Below, piece after piece: positions 35,702 through 45,900 of a DNA stretch of 64,000 bases (positions are counted from its first letter, which is position 1; every line of letters begins with the position of its first letter). The position numbers and the translations under genes are program-made. The notes below the pieces were generated by a model that saw only the letters and a program-made list of their open reading frames with translations, did no database searches and had not been told where the DNA came from. The stretch lies in the NCBI GenBank assembly GCA_002083615.1, contig MSXO01000006.1, forward strand, positions 1 through 64,000. Reading direction: 5' to 3'. Source of the stretch: Proteobacteria bacterium ST_bin11. Lineage in GTDB: Bacteria; Pseudomonadota; Gammaproteobacteria; Methylococcales; Methylomonadaceae.

Positions 35702-37486
35702 CTAACTGGCAGGTTTACGGATGGGCAGATAAATGCGGAATCGCGTTCCTCTGCCAAGCTCGGAATCTATTTCGATGCGACCATGATGATCCTGGATGAT
35801 TTTATACGACAACGACAGACCCAGCCCAGTGCCTTTACCGACTGGTTTGGTGGTAAAAAACGGATCGAAAATTCGCGTTCGGGTCGCCTCGCTCATACCC
35901 TGCCCGGTGTCCTCCACGTCCACCCAGATCCAGTCGGCGTCCTGATAGCCGGTACGCACCGTAATTTTGCCGAAATCGGGGATGGCTTGCGCGGCGTTCA
36001 CCAATAGATTCATGAACACCTGATTCAATTGCGCGCCCACGCATTCGAAGGGCTTGATACCAGCATAGTCTTTTACTACTTTGGCCTTGTATTTCAGTTC
36101 GTTATTAACGATATTCAAGGTGGCATCGATACCGGCTTCCAGGTCGAAGAACTCTCGATCCTGCTTATCGATCCGAGAAAAATCCCGTAAATCCTGGACA
36201 ATTTTTTTGGCCCGATTGGCACCTTCCAGAGACTCATCCACCAGGTCGGCGGCGTCACCTCTCAGAAAATCCAAATCGACCGCTTTTTTAAACTGCTTAA
36301 ACGCTTGCACATCCGGGTGATTCTCTGCCAAATGTCCGGCCAGACGCTCAGCCAATTCGGCAGCTTTGCTGAGTTCTTGGATGTACTGTTTCAGGCTATT
36401 GAGGTTGGAATAAATATAACCAAGCGGATTATTGATCTCGTGCGCCACGCCTGCCGCTAATTGGCCGATTGAAGCCATTTTTTCGGATTGCACCAAATAC
36501 GCCTGGGTTTCCTGGAGTTGTTGATTGAGTAAGGTTTGCTGGTTTTTTTCCAACTCCAGGGTTTGATTAGCCTCTGTCAAGGCTTGGGTGCGTTCCCGGA
36601 CACGCTCTTCCAGTTGTTGATTGAGTTTCAGCAAAGCGGCTTCCGCCTGCTTTTGCGTGCTGATGTCCATGCCGCAGCCCATCAAGCCGGCAAATTCGCC
36701 ATTCTTGCGCACCCTGGGCACGGCGGTTTCCAGAATCCAAATATCCCTGGCATCGGCATTGCTCAGTCGATACTGAATCTTGAACTTAGTCAACTCCAGT
36801 GCGGCTTGCTGATATGTCTGCACGACTCTGTTTCTGTCGTCCGGGTGGATTGTGTCCAGCCATTGCTGGCGGTCGACAAATCCGCGTTCGATATTAAAGG
36901 TTTTGAACCAAAAACGATTACAAAAAATCGGCAGATTTTTGGCATTGGTTATCCAGATCAAAGCCGGCAGGTGGTCGGCAAGTTCCTTGAAGCGCTCTTC
37001 GCTTTCCCGCAAGGCAGAATACAAATTACTGTGCAGAATATCGACATGCTCATCCTTATCGATGCTGACTTGTGCAGCATCGACTCCTTGCATGAGGCTA
37101 ATCGCCATCAATTTGTCGGTTTTTAAGATATGGTGACAAAGCCAGGCGACCAAAAAATCCAGCAAATCTTTGGAGAGAACCGAAACATCCGATTGGGCTT
37201 CGATCTGCACCTGCTGCACTTTGTCGATAAAATCTTGATGTTGCTGACGATGCTCGGCTAGCATGCTCGGATTAAACTCTACCTCCGCCATCAGTTGCTC
37301 TTCGTGCTGGAAATGATAGACGGTGTAATCGACCAGTTGCTTAACCGTATCGACGACGGTTTGCAGATCCGCGCCTAATGCGTTTAGTTCGTCCAGACGA
37401 TTAATCAGCGTGACCAGGTGCCGATGCTGATTATCCACACTGTCTATACCGACCAGCAGTTGGTCATTCCACGTTAAAATACTCAT
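35702..37486 (-). CDS. Hemerythrin-PAS sensor histidine kinase
   Basis: The 594-residue soluble kinase (no TM seen) has an N-terminal bacteriohemerythrin domain (about 1-130). All seven diiron ligands are in place: His21, His58, Glu62, His79, His83, His119 and Asp124. A PAS/PAC region follows (about 165-285), then a coiled coil, a HisKA domain with the phospho-His in AAGVAHEINNPLG (about 345-357), and a HATPase domain (MNLLVNAAQAIPD, DTGQGMSE, GTGLGLSLSYKI). Such hemerythrin domains bind O2 or sense redox, so this is a likely oxygen/redox sensor, which fits a methane oxidiser. It heads the apparent kinase, regulator and ppk2 operon. Confidence 0.9.
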   Translation of the reverse strand: MSILTWNDQLLVGIDSVDNQHRHLVTLINRLDELNALGADLQTVVDTVKQLVDYTVYHFQHEEQLMAEVEFNPSMLAEHRQQHQDFIDKVQQVQIEAQSDVSVLSKDLLDFLVAWLCHHILKTDKLMAISLMQGVDAAQVSIDKDEHVDILHSNLYSALRESEERFKELADHLPALIWITNAKNLPIFCNRFWFKTFNIERGFVDRQQWLDTIHPDDRNRVVQTYQQAALELTKFKIQYRLSNADARDIWILETAVPRVRKNGEFAGLMGCGMDISTQKQAEAALLKLNQQLEERVRERTQALTEANQTLELEKNQQTLLNQQLQETQAYLVQSEKMASIGQLAAGVAHEINNPLGYIYSNLNSLKQYIQELSKAAELAERLAGHLAENHPDVQAFKQFKKAVDLDFLRGDAADLVDESLEGANRAKKIVQDLRDFSRIDKQDREFFDLEAGIDATLNIVNNELKYKAKVVKDYAGIKPFECVGAQLNQVFMNLLVNAAQAIPDFGKITVRTGYQDADWIWVDVEDTGQGMSEATRTRIFDPFFTTKPVGKGTGLGLSLSYKIIQDHHGRIEIDSELGRGTRFRIYLPIRKPAS

Positions 37487-37588
37487 CCGCGATCCATTAT
37501 CAGGAGGGCCAAGTCTGACTACCGACCTCTGGCATTATGGCACAATGCATTTACTCTGCCGGATTTTTCAAGACTCAGATTTATTGGT

Positions 37589-37996
37589 ATGGATATTCAA
37601 GATTTCGACGGTTTGCGCGCCTTGCTAGACTCAACCTTTCCAAAAACCTGCGGCAGTTGCGGTTACGTGTATATCTCTGCTGAGCAGTTTTTTATCGAAA
37701 CCCAAGACATGCCCCGCGGCCGGTCATCGCTGCGGTCGGCCATCGAGGACGATGGTTTAATTCTGGTGGAAGTATTCAGAAACTGCCGCTGCGGCTCCAC
37801 GCTAATGGACGAGTTCGGCTGTCGGCGTAACCAAAGCGAAAACGGCCTGAAACAGCGCCTGGCTTTTGAAACGATGTTGCGCGCCCTGCAAGCCCGCAAC
37901 ATTAGCAAAGACGCTGCGCGCCTGGAGATCGTCAGATTCCTGCAAGGGCAACCCAATACCCTGGTCGCAATCTTAAATATCGAACCATTACCCTAG
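37589..37996 (+). CDS. Conserved small Cys-rich protein, unknown function
   Basis: A 135-residue cytoplasmic protein with no signal or TM. It has a CGSCG pair (about 21-25) and a later CRCGS with another CG near 80-93, a possible four-Cys zinc site. The C-terminal third is helical (ALQARNISKDAARLEIVRFL). I do not recognise the family. It is transcribed away from the hemerythrin kinase, sharing a 102-base intergenic region. A role beside the kinase is possible but unsupported. Confidence 0.6.
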   Translation: MDIQDFDGLRALLDSTFPKTCGSCGYVYISAEQFFIETQDMPRGRSSLRSAIEDDGLILVEVFRNCRCGSTLMDEFGCRRNQSENGLKQRLAFETMLRALQARNISKDAARLEIVRFLQGQPNTLVAILNIEPLP

Positions 37997-38019
37997 CGCC
38001 CCGTTTCCCAACGAAACCC

Positions 38020-39906
38020 TCAGCCTTGCATCGCTTCCAATTCATCCCAACGCTGATAAGCCTGGCTCAGATCAGCTTCGGCGGTCTGCAATTGCGTGAG
38101 TTTGGCCGCCACTGCGTCGGGGCTTTGTTTGTAAAAATTTGCGCCGTTCATTTCTGCAGTTAGCTGGCTTTGCAGCGTTTCCAATTGTTCGATCAGTGCG
38201 GGCAGTAATTCGAGTTCCCGCTGTTCTTTAAAGCTGAGTTTCTTGGCCGGGCCGGCTTTGGGTTTTTCCTTTTTGACCGCTTGTTCGGCGACTCTCACCG
38301 CTTCAGCTTTTTTATTCTGTTCCATCAGTGCAAACCAATCGGCATAACCGCCGATATATTCTTCCACCCTACCCTCGCCTTCGAACACCAATACGCTGGT
38401 GACGACGTTATCGAGAAACTCCCGGTCATGGCTGACCAGCAATAAGGTGCCTTGGTACTCGACCAACTTCTCTTCCAGAATTTCCAGGGTTTCCAAATCC
38501 AGATCGTTGGTGGGTTCGTCCATCACGATCAGGTTGGCGGTCTTGGTAAACAAGCGCGCCAACAGCAGGCGGTTTTTCTCGCCGCCGGACAGGCTTTTTA
38601 CCGGCGAACGAGCCCGCGCCGGGGCGAATAGAAAATCGGCCAGATAAGACATTACATGTCGCTTGCCGCCAGGGGTATCCACAAATTCGCCGCCGTCCAG
38701 CACGCTGTCCGCCACCGAGATTTCCGGGTCGAGTTGTTCGCGCAATTGGTCGAAATACGCGATTTGCAGATTGGTGCCTAGTTCGATGGTGCCGGTGGTT
38801 GGCTGCAATTGGCCGAGCAGCAATTTCAATAAGGTGGATTTGCCGGCGCCATTGTTGCCGATCAGACCGATCTTGTCGCCGCGTTCGATACGCAGCGAAA
38901 AATCCCTGATGATGGGTTTATCCTGATATTGAAAATTGACATCAATAGCTTCGACGACTTTCTTGCCGGAGGCTTCGCCTTTATTCAGACTCAGTTTGGC
39001 GGTCCCTTGGGTGTTGCGCCGCTCGGAGCGTTCGTCGCGCAGTCTTTTCAAAGCCCTTACCCGACCTTCGTTACGGGTACGCCGCGCCTTTACACCTTGT
39101 CTGATCCAGACTTCTTCCTTAGCCAGCTTTTTGTCGAACTCGGCATTTTGATTGGCTTCATCTTCCAGGGCTGCGGCCTTGCGCACCAGATAATCCTGGT
39201 AATTGCCGGCCCAGGACGTCAATTGGCCGCGATCCAAATCGATAATGCGGGTCGCCAGCTTTTGTAAGAACGCCCGGTCATGGGTGACAAACATGACCGC
39301 ACCCTGGAAAGCCAGGATTTGTTCCTCCAGCCAGGCGATGCTTTCAAAATCCAAATGGTTGGTCGGCTCGTCCAGCAATAACACTTCCGGATCGATTACC
39401 AAAGCCCGCGCCAAGGCCACCCGCCGCTTCCAACCGCCGGACAGGCTGCCGACCAATACATCCGCCGGTAATTGCAATTTGCTCAACACCGCTTCGACGC
39501 GGGTTTGAAACTCCCAACCGTTTTCGGCTTCCAGTTTATGCTGCACATCGCCTAAGGCTTGCAATGACTGTTCGCTGCCGTCCATGTGATGTAACAATTC
39601 GTGATAGCGAGCGATCACCCGACCCAATTCGCCCAGGCCACCGGCGACGGCTTCGTAAATGGTTTCGCTCTCTTCCAAATTGGGCGACTGTTCAAGCCAA
39701 GCCAAACGCAGCTCCGGCTGTTTCCAGATTTCGCCGTGATCGGCATGAATGTCGCCGGCGATGATTTTCATCAAGGTCGATTTACCCTCACCGTTGCGGC
39801 CCAGCAGGCCCACCCGTTCGCCGGCGTCGAGTTGAAAGGCGGCGTTATCGAGCAGCGCGTGGGTGCCGAAGGCGATGGAAACATTGGTTAAGCGGATTAA
39901 AGGCAT
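38020..39906 (-). CDS. uup: ABC-F ATPase Uup
   Basis: The 628-residue soluble protein has two ABC cassettes and no membrane domain, as in the Uup branch of ABC-F translation and ribosome factors. Walker A motifs are GRNGEGKS (about 37-44) and GNNGAGKS. Signatures are LSGGWKRR and LSGGEKNR, and both cassettes have Walker B followed by DEPTNHLD or DEPTNDLD. The C-terminus is a coiled-coil arm (about 540-628, rich in K, E, L, Q), the part linked to DNA binding in E. coli Uup. Start ATG 39906 begins MPLIRLTN, the family start; an upstream in-frame extension of 24 residues is unlikely. Confidence 0.9.
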   Translation of the reverse strand: MPLIRLTNVSIAFGTHALLDNAAFQLDAGERVGLLGRNGEGKSTLMKIIAGDIHADHGEIWKQPELRLAWLEQSPNLEESETIYEAVAGGLGELGRVIARYHELLHHMDGSEQSLQALGDVQHKLEAENGWEFQTRVEAVLSKLQLPADVLVGSLSGGWKRRVALARALVIDPEVLLLDEPTNHLDFESIAWLEEQILAFQGAVMFVTHDRAFLQKLATRIIDLDRGQLTSWAGNYQDYLVRKAAALEDEANQNAEFDKKLAKEEVWIRQGVKARRTRNEGRVRALKRLRDERSERRNTQGTAKLSLNKGEASGKKVVEAIDVNFQYQDKPIIRDFSLRIERGDKIGLIGNNGAGKSTLLKLLLGQLQPTTGTIELGTNLQIAYFDQLREQLDPEISVADSVLDGGEFVDTPGGKRHVMSYLADFLFAPARARSPVKSLSGGEKNRLLLARLFTKTANLIVMDEPTNDLDLETLEILEEKLVEYQGTLLLVSHDREFLDNVVTSVLVFEGEGRVEEYIGGYADWFALMEQNKKAEAVRVAEQAVKKEKPKAGPAKKLSFKEQRELELLPALIEQLETLQSQLTAEMNGANFYKQSPDAVAAKLTQLQTAEADLSQAYQRWDELEAMQG

Positions 39907-40073
39907 TTGTTTTGAATACGTACTGGCATAATTATGAATATAAACAGAATTCGATGAGCAAGTATCATCTCTTACCACTCGTGAAACTCATTAAATTTAA
40001 AGCGTACATGAAATTTGATTACGATTTTATCAGCTTGTAATGAAACATTTGTTTGAGCGAAGCAACAGCTAAT

Positions 40074-40577
40074 TTAATTGGGAAATCGGCTTTTTACGAT
40101 CACTTTGAACTGCTCCAGTGTCACCGGTTCTCCCATTGCTAGTTCAAACGCAAGCCGGTAAATCTCGTCCCGCTGATCACATGTAAAATCCTGCTGCAAA
40201 GACTCCATTACAACCTTGGCGTTATTAAGCGATATCAATATTTTTTCATGCCTAGGGCAATATTTGGTTTCTGGGTAGTTGTATGTGGGCAATCTACCCG
40301 GATCTATTTTTACCAACGAATCCCCATCAAGCCACTTTAAAGGCATACCCGCTTGCCTTTCCAACTTCCTGACCTTCTTTTCACCGAATGCCTTGTTCTT
40401 TAACAAGAGAGACAGCTCTCCAGAGCTAATCACTTTGTCTTCATCGTCAACCGGCACTAGCCCTCTGATAAAGTCAGCTTGGCTGCCACCGTTGTTTGTT
40501 TTTAACCAATGTGCTAGCCGTGACCGTCTGTTAGTCACTTCTTGAGTATCTACTTTTGTAGTTGTATTAATGGTCAA
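40074..40577 (-). CDS. Orphan phage-repressor-like HTH protein
   Basis: A 167-residue protein. The N-terminal 20-95 reads like the HTH of prophage CI-type or XRE repressors, with RLAHWLKTNNGGSQADFIRG, then GELSLLLKN and the common FGEKKVRKLERQAGMPLKWLD tail. The C-terminal half is helical with no S24 peptidase Ser/Lys pair. The start appears to be TTG 40577, because a stop lies two codons upstream and no ATG is near, so the N-terminus is uncertain. Base composition is more AT-rich than its neighbours and no phage genes adjoin, so it may be a relic or an acquired orphan regulator. Confidence 0.6.
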   Translation of the reverse strand: MTINTTTKVDTQEVTNRRSRLAHWLKTNNGGSQADFIRGLVPVDDEDKVISSGELSLLLKNKAFGEKKVRKLERQAGMPLKWLDGDSLVKIDPGRLPTYNYPETKYCPRHEKILISLNNAKVVMESLQQDFTCDQRDEIYRLAFELAMGEPVTLEQFKVIVKSRFPN

Positions 40578-40680
40578 AATCTAAAACACCGAATAATTTA
40601 AATACTTACCTGATGGCAATACGCTTACTTAAAGATCAATCAGTAGGACGTAAACCACATAAAAAAATTGCTTACTATCT

Positions 40681-41901
40681 TCAATTGCATTTGTTTTGTA
40701 GGTAACGTCTGAGTAAGTCCAGCGCCAATGAGGCTGCCTGGTTTTGTTTGGTTTTAAGGGCGCCGTAGGCATTGAGCTGGCTAGAGACCACGCCGCTGGG
40801 TGTCGCTAAGGCATTGTAAAGGACAATGGCTTTATCTTTATCCCGATAGTCTGCGGCGCTACCGTTATAAAGCTGCACCAAAGCAAAATCGGTTTGCTCG
40901 CGGGCTTTGAGTTGCTCGGACCAGATTTTGGCGATGGCCGGTAACTCGTCGGCGCCCGCGTCACCTGTCCCTGTGTTGCGTCCCCAATCCAGATTGACTT
41001 CAACACGCGTCAGCCAGTCGCGTCCTAAGCATTTGGCGGCTAACTGGCCCTGACTAGCGGTTTCCAGCAAAGCCAGGGAAGCGGACTTCAGACTCATGGC
41101 CTTGGTCACCACGTCCAGCAGATCGCCCTGCTGTTCGTTCAGTCCGTCGATGGCAAACACATAATCGCCGATCCGCTCCGCCACGGCTGTCACGCAATCA
41201 TGCTTTTCTTGCTCGGGAAAACCGGCAGAAAATAACAGTTTGGTCTGCACCTCATCGACTGCGGCACGAAAGCCCAGTTGCACCCCATCAGGCCAGGCAA
41301 AATTGGCTAAGCATTGCTGAATCGCCGACTCGCCTATGCCTATGCTGCGCAGGCTAACCAAACACTCCGGCTGCAAATCAAAGCGCTGCAGTAATCGCTG
41401 CCTGACTAGCGTGGTGAACATATGCTTCATTTCCGACGGCACACCGGGCAAAAAAACAAACCAGCAACGTTTAAAGTGCAAGGCAAAACCCGGCGCGGTG
41501 CCGTAGGCATTGTCGATGCGGATTGCAGACTGCGGCAACAAGGCTTGCTTACGATTTGCTTCCGGCATCACTCGGTTGCGCCGCGCGTAATACTGTTGAA
41601 TGTCCGCGAAGGCCTGGGCGTCGAATTGCAAAGACTGGCCGCTGGCAATACTAACGGCTTCGGCAGTCAGATCATCGCTGGTCGGCCCCAGGCCGCCGGT
41701 GCAAATACAGCAATCCGCGCGTTCACCGATTTCCCTAAACAGTGCAACCAAATCTTGCAGATTGTCGCCGACCGCCGTATGGCGTTTCAGCGTAAAGCCC
41801 AGTTCGACCAATTGCTGGGATAACCAAGCGGCGTTGCTGTCCACGGTTTGCCCGCAAACGATTTCCTCGCCTTGCGAGAATATTTCGGCTATATGTTTCA
41901 T
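40681..41901 (-). CDS. CinA-family protein with altered C-terminal domain
   Basis: The 406-residue product has an N-terminal MoaB/MogA-like (COG1058) domain (about 3-165, ISQGEEIVCG-type start, TGGLGPTSDDLT), as in CinA and YfaY. A middle domain and a C-terminal CinA/PncC-like domain (about 245-400) follow. In active nicotinamide mononucleotide deamidases the C-domain begins AESCTGG; here the matching place reads LLETASQGQLA, so the catalytic Ser and Gly-Gly are not clear and activity may be lost. Full-length CinA acts in pyridine-nucleotide salvage. Its last codons overlap the AEC transporter frame by four bases (ATGA), with the transporter upstream, so the two are translationally coupled. 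Confidence 0.82.
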   Translation of the reverse strand: MKHIAEIFSQGEEIVCGQTVDSNAAWLSQQLVELGFTLKRHTAVGDNLQDLVALFREIGERADCCICTGGLGPTSDDLTAEAVSIASGQSLQFDAQAFADIQQYYARRNRVMPEANRKQALLPQSAIRIDNAYGTAPGFALHFKRCWFVFLPGVPSEMKHMFTTLVRQRLLQRFDLQPECLVSLRSIGIGESAIQQCLANFAWPDGVQLGFRAAVDEVQTKLLFSAGFPEQEKHDCVTAVAERIGDYVFAIDGLNEQQGDLLDVVTKAMSLKSASLALLETASQGQLAAKCLGRDWLTRVEVNLDWGRNTGTGDAGADELPAIAKIWSEQLKAREQTDFALVQLYNGSAADYRDKDKAIVLYNALATPSGVVSSQLNAYGALKTKQNQAASLALDLLRRYLQNKCN

Positions 41902-42812
41902 AACACCTGATACCAGAGCGGTAAGCTCACTAAACTCAAGGCCGTCGTCACCGTCACGGCCATCGCATATAACCCACTATCCAGCTTATAACGGTCGCAC
42001 AGCACAATGCCCAGCACCATGCTGGGCATGGCTAGATCCATGACAGCAGCCGCTTTAATTTGGCCGGCTAACTGCAAATGCGTCGCCAACCAAAAGGCAA
42101 ACCCAGGCATAACTAATAATTTTATGACCACGATGGGAAGCACGAAAGGCAAATTGCGCACATGCAGTTCCCGCCAACTCAACGCTAGGCCCAAGGAAAA
42201 AATCATCAGAGGGGCTACGGCGCTGGCGCAGGTTGTTAGCAATCCAGACAACCAAACAGGGATCGGTACTTGATTCAAGTTTAAGGCAACAGCCAAAAAC
42301 GCCGCCCAAAAGGGTGGCGCGTTTAAAAAACCCAATATGGATTTAGGCTTAGGTTCGGCTGTTTCGCCATAATGGCGTGCCGCCATAATGCCGATAGTAA
42401 AAACCAAGGGTGCCACTGCGAACAAATCGATCTGAATCACCACCGAGCGCGCCCAACTACCAAAAGCCTGCTCCAGCACCGGTAAGCCCAAATAGGTGAC
42501 ATTGGGAAAAGCTGCCGACAAAATGACCGCGCCGGTTTGCGGATTTTTAAACCGAAAGATTTTGACGATCGACCAACTTAAAAGAAATGCCAGCAACACG
42601 CTGGCACTGCCCAAAGCGCTTAATTGCAGGGATTCCCACCCGATATTGGCCTGCCACAATACATCCAAAACCATGACCGGTAGAAAAAAATAGTACACCA
42701 CACTGGTTAGCACCAACCGGGTTTGGTCGGCCGAAAGACGGTTGGGGGTCAAGACCCGCCAACCGGCACCGCACAGCATCAGCACGGTCATTTGTATCAA
42801 GGTTGTATTCAT
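41898..42812 (-). CDS. AEC-family (auxin efflux carrier-like) transporter
   Basis: The 304-residue inner-membrane protein has about ten hydrophobic segments in two five-TM halves, with the AEC features FPNVTYLGLPVL in the first half and a conserved MPSMVLGIVL in the second. These carriers move organic acids or other small anions; the substrate here is unknown. Start ATG 42812 (MNTTLIQM) puts TM1 at the N-terminus; the 18-residue in-frame extension is unlikely. It overlaps the CinA-like gene by four bases. Confidence 0.85.
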   Translation of the reverse strand: MNTTLIQMTVLMLCGAGWRVLTPNRLSADQTRLVLTSVVYYFFLPVMVLDVLWQANIGWESLQLSALGSASVLLAFLLSWSIVKIFRFKNPQTGAVILSAAFPNVTYLGLPVLEQAFGSWARSVVIQIDLFAVAPLVFTIGIMAARHYGETAEPKPKSILGFLNAPPFWAAFLAVALNLNQVPIPVWLSGLLTTCASAVAPLMIFSLGLALSWRELHVRNLPFVLPIVVIKLLVMPGFAFWLATHLQLAGQIKAAAVMDLAMPSMVLGIVLCDRYKLDSGLYAMAVTVTTALSLVSLPLWYQVL

Positions 42813-42911
42813 GCCACGCATTTTATCAGGCTGGCGCTGGCGATAGGTGGCTAAAGCGTTAGCCACGCCTAGCTAAAGAGTCAAATAACGGTGGATCGAC
42901 GACTCTTGGGG

Positions 42912-45900
42912 CTAATTAGGCTCATCACCAGGCGGCGCTGCGGCTAAAGCCTTATCGAGTAGCCTGGCGAACTGATCGGCGGGAACCGGCTTGGAAATTA
43001 AGTAGCCTTGACCGTAATCGCAGTCCATCCGTTTCAGTAGTTCGTACTGCTCCGCAGTTTCTATGCCTTCAGCGACAACTTTGATACCTAGCTTATGCGC
43101 CATCACCACAATGGCTTCGCACAAGGCCATATCGCTGGAACCAGCCACCAGACTCCTGACAAACGCTTGGTCGATCTTGATGTAATCAATGTCGAATTTT
43201 TTCAAATAGGCCAACGACGAATAGCCGGTGCCGAAATCGTCCAAAGCCACCTGCATGCCTGCCTCCCGAAACCCCAACAACTGTTCGCGCGTGCTGCTAG
43301 TGGCGTCCAAGATCAAGCCTTCGGTAATTTCCACAATCACGCTCTGGCCCGGCAAATCGAGTTCCTGCAGCAATACTATCCATTGATTGGCTTCCATCGC
43401 CTGCTTACGGAACTGCACCGGCGATTTATTCACGCTGATCTGGAAATCCGAGTGATAGTCTTGCCGCCACTGCTTAGCCTGACGCACGGCAGTTGCGAAA
43501 ACCCAATCGCCTATATCGACGATCACCCCTGTATCTTCAGCCACAGGAATAAATTCGGCTGGGCTAACCATGCCCAAAGTCGGATGCTGCCAGCGCAGCA
43601 GAGCTTCCGCTTTGGCGATAACACCACTGGCGAATTCGATGATCGGTTGGTAATACAACAAAAACTGGCTCCGAGCCAGTGCACCGTGTAAGTCGTTAGC
43701 CAGACGCATGCGCAGCTGGGCGTTTTGCTGCATCAAAGCCGTAAAATAATGATAACGGTCGCGACCCTGATTTTTAGCGGCATACATTGCCTGATCGGCG
43801 TTTTTTAATAGTGCTTCGGTGTCCAGTGCGTCATCTGGATACAGCGCAATACCGATACTTCCTGAAATGTAGGCGGTCTCATTTCCCAAACGAAACGGCT
43901 CTGCTAAGCGTTGTAAAATATTTCTAGCGATTCGGTTCACGCCATCGACTTGGTCCAATTCGCCCAAAATGACCGTGAATTCATCGCCGCCCAGTCTAGC
44001 GATACTGTCGCAATCCCGCACGCAGCTGCTGATGCGCCGCGCTGCTTCCTTCAGCAAAACATCGCCCATGAAGTGGCCCATGCTGTCGTTAACGTCCTTA
44101 AACCGATCCAAATCCAGAAACATCAAGGCTACGTGCTGACCGTGTCTGAAAGCCTTTTTGATTTCCTGATTTAGTCGATCTAAAAACATATTGCGATTCG
44201 GCAAGCCGGTCAGCGGATCGAAATTGGCTTGCCGCCAAATCAGTTCCTCGGACTTTTTCCGTTCGGTAATATCCGCAATCAAGGCCACCCGTCTATGCAC
44301 ACCACCATTCTCATTCAGAATGGAGTTGATGGTTACCCACTGAATGCAATCCTCGCCGTTCTTACGGCGGCCACTGATTTCGCCAGCCCACTGCCCATTG
44401 GTATTGATCACCCGCAGTACGGTTTTATAAAAAGCCTGATCGTGATGTTCCTTAGTGTCGCCGATAAAAGCACGGCCTATCACGGCTTCCGCCGAATAAC
44501 CAGTTACCGTAGTAAAAGCCGGGTTTACCGTAATGATGGTGCCCTGGGCATCGGTCACCATCATGGCTTCGCTGCTGTTCAAATACACCAAAGCCGCCAG
44601 TTGCATCTCCTCCTCGGCACTTTTCCGCGCGCTAATGTCCTCGTATACGCCCAACACGCCAATGATCTTTTGCTGCAGATTACGCAGGGGTACCTTAGAG
44701 GTTCTGATGCACATCAACTTCCCTTGTGGGCCGATTTGCGTCTCTTCGTAACCCAATTTTGCGGTATTGCTGTCGATTACCTGCTTGTCGTCGGCACGAT
44801 ATTGTGGCGCTAAATCTCGCCAAACCAATTGCTCGTCCGACTTGCCGATCAGATCGGCGGGACTGTCGAGTCCGGCATCGTTACTGAAGGCCAAATTGGC
44901 TCCGAGATACCGAAAATTGAGGTCTTTCCAGAACACCCGGCTTGGGATGGTGTTAATGACGGTTTGCAGCATGTTTAACGAGTCTGCCAATTTGTGCATG
45001 GCTTCCAGGCGCTCGGAGACGTCCCGCAAAATCAGCAACTGATTACCGGCCAAACTATCGCCCAACAAAACGATATTGATCAAAACCATACGGGCCCGAC
45101 CATCTTTGCAGCGTACCTGCAATTCCACGCTCTGGGCAGATGGCTGCGTGGAACCAGGCACACAGCGATAGGTATGCCAATTAGCAATGACTTGCTGCCG
45201 ATATTCCGCGTCCGGATGGGCATGCCACCACCATTCCGCCAAGGTCGGAATATCGGTCAGCGTATAGCCGAAGGTTTTAAGGAAAGCCGAGTTCAAGTAG
45301 CTTATATTGCCTTGGCTATCGTGCAATACATAAGCAATTGGCGACTCTTCAATAATCGCGTGGAACTTGGCCTCACTGCCTAACAAGGCCTGATGGGTTT
45401 GATACAGTCGCTGGTAAGGCAGTTGGATACTGTTAAGGAAAACCGAACGGTAAATCAAGGCATAAGCGACTACCTTATAGACGTGCCCGAGCAAAATATA
45501 AATATCGGTGATATCGGTATAGAAGGTCACGAACAATTCGCTCATGGCCATGATAGCCGCCGCAGCGGCCAAGCCAGCCGGATCGTAAGAATGTTGCAGC
45601 CGAGTTTGACGTAAATAACCGATGGCGCTTAGCGCATAGATGCCCGCCAATAAATATTCACAGACTTTTTTAAACGGCGTTAAGCCCTGGTTTTCATGTA
45701 AGGTAGACGGTAACCAATCTTGATGAAAAAACACCAACCAACAAGCCAGGAAGGTATAGAGCAGCACACCGTTTAACATCACTGAACGCGATACCGGTGT
45801 TATTTGCCGACTCGGCACCAACAAACCCATCAGCAAGCCTATCGCTGCAAATCCCCGAGCCATCAGCCAAAAAGCAATGGCTTTTTCCGGATCGCTCTCA

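Noticed and set aside
43095..43691. 198-codon open frame opposite the GGDEF/EAL gene
   Set aside because: Antisense shadow of a well-supported EAL domain.
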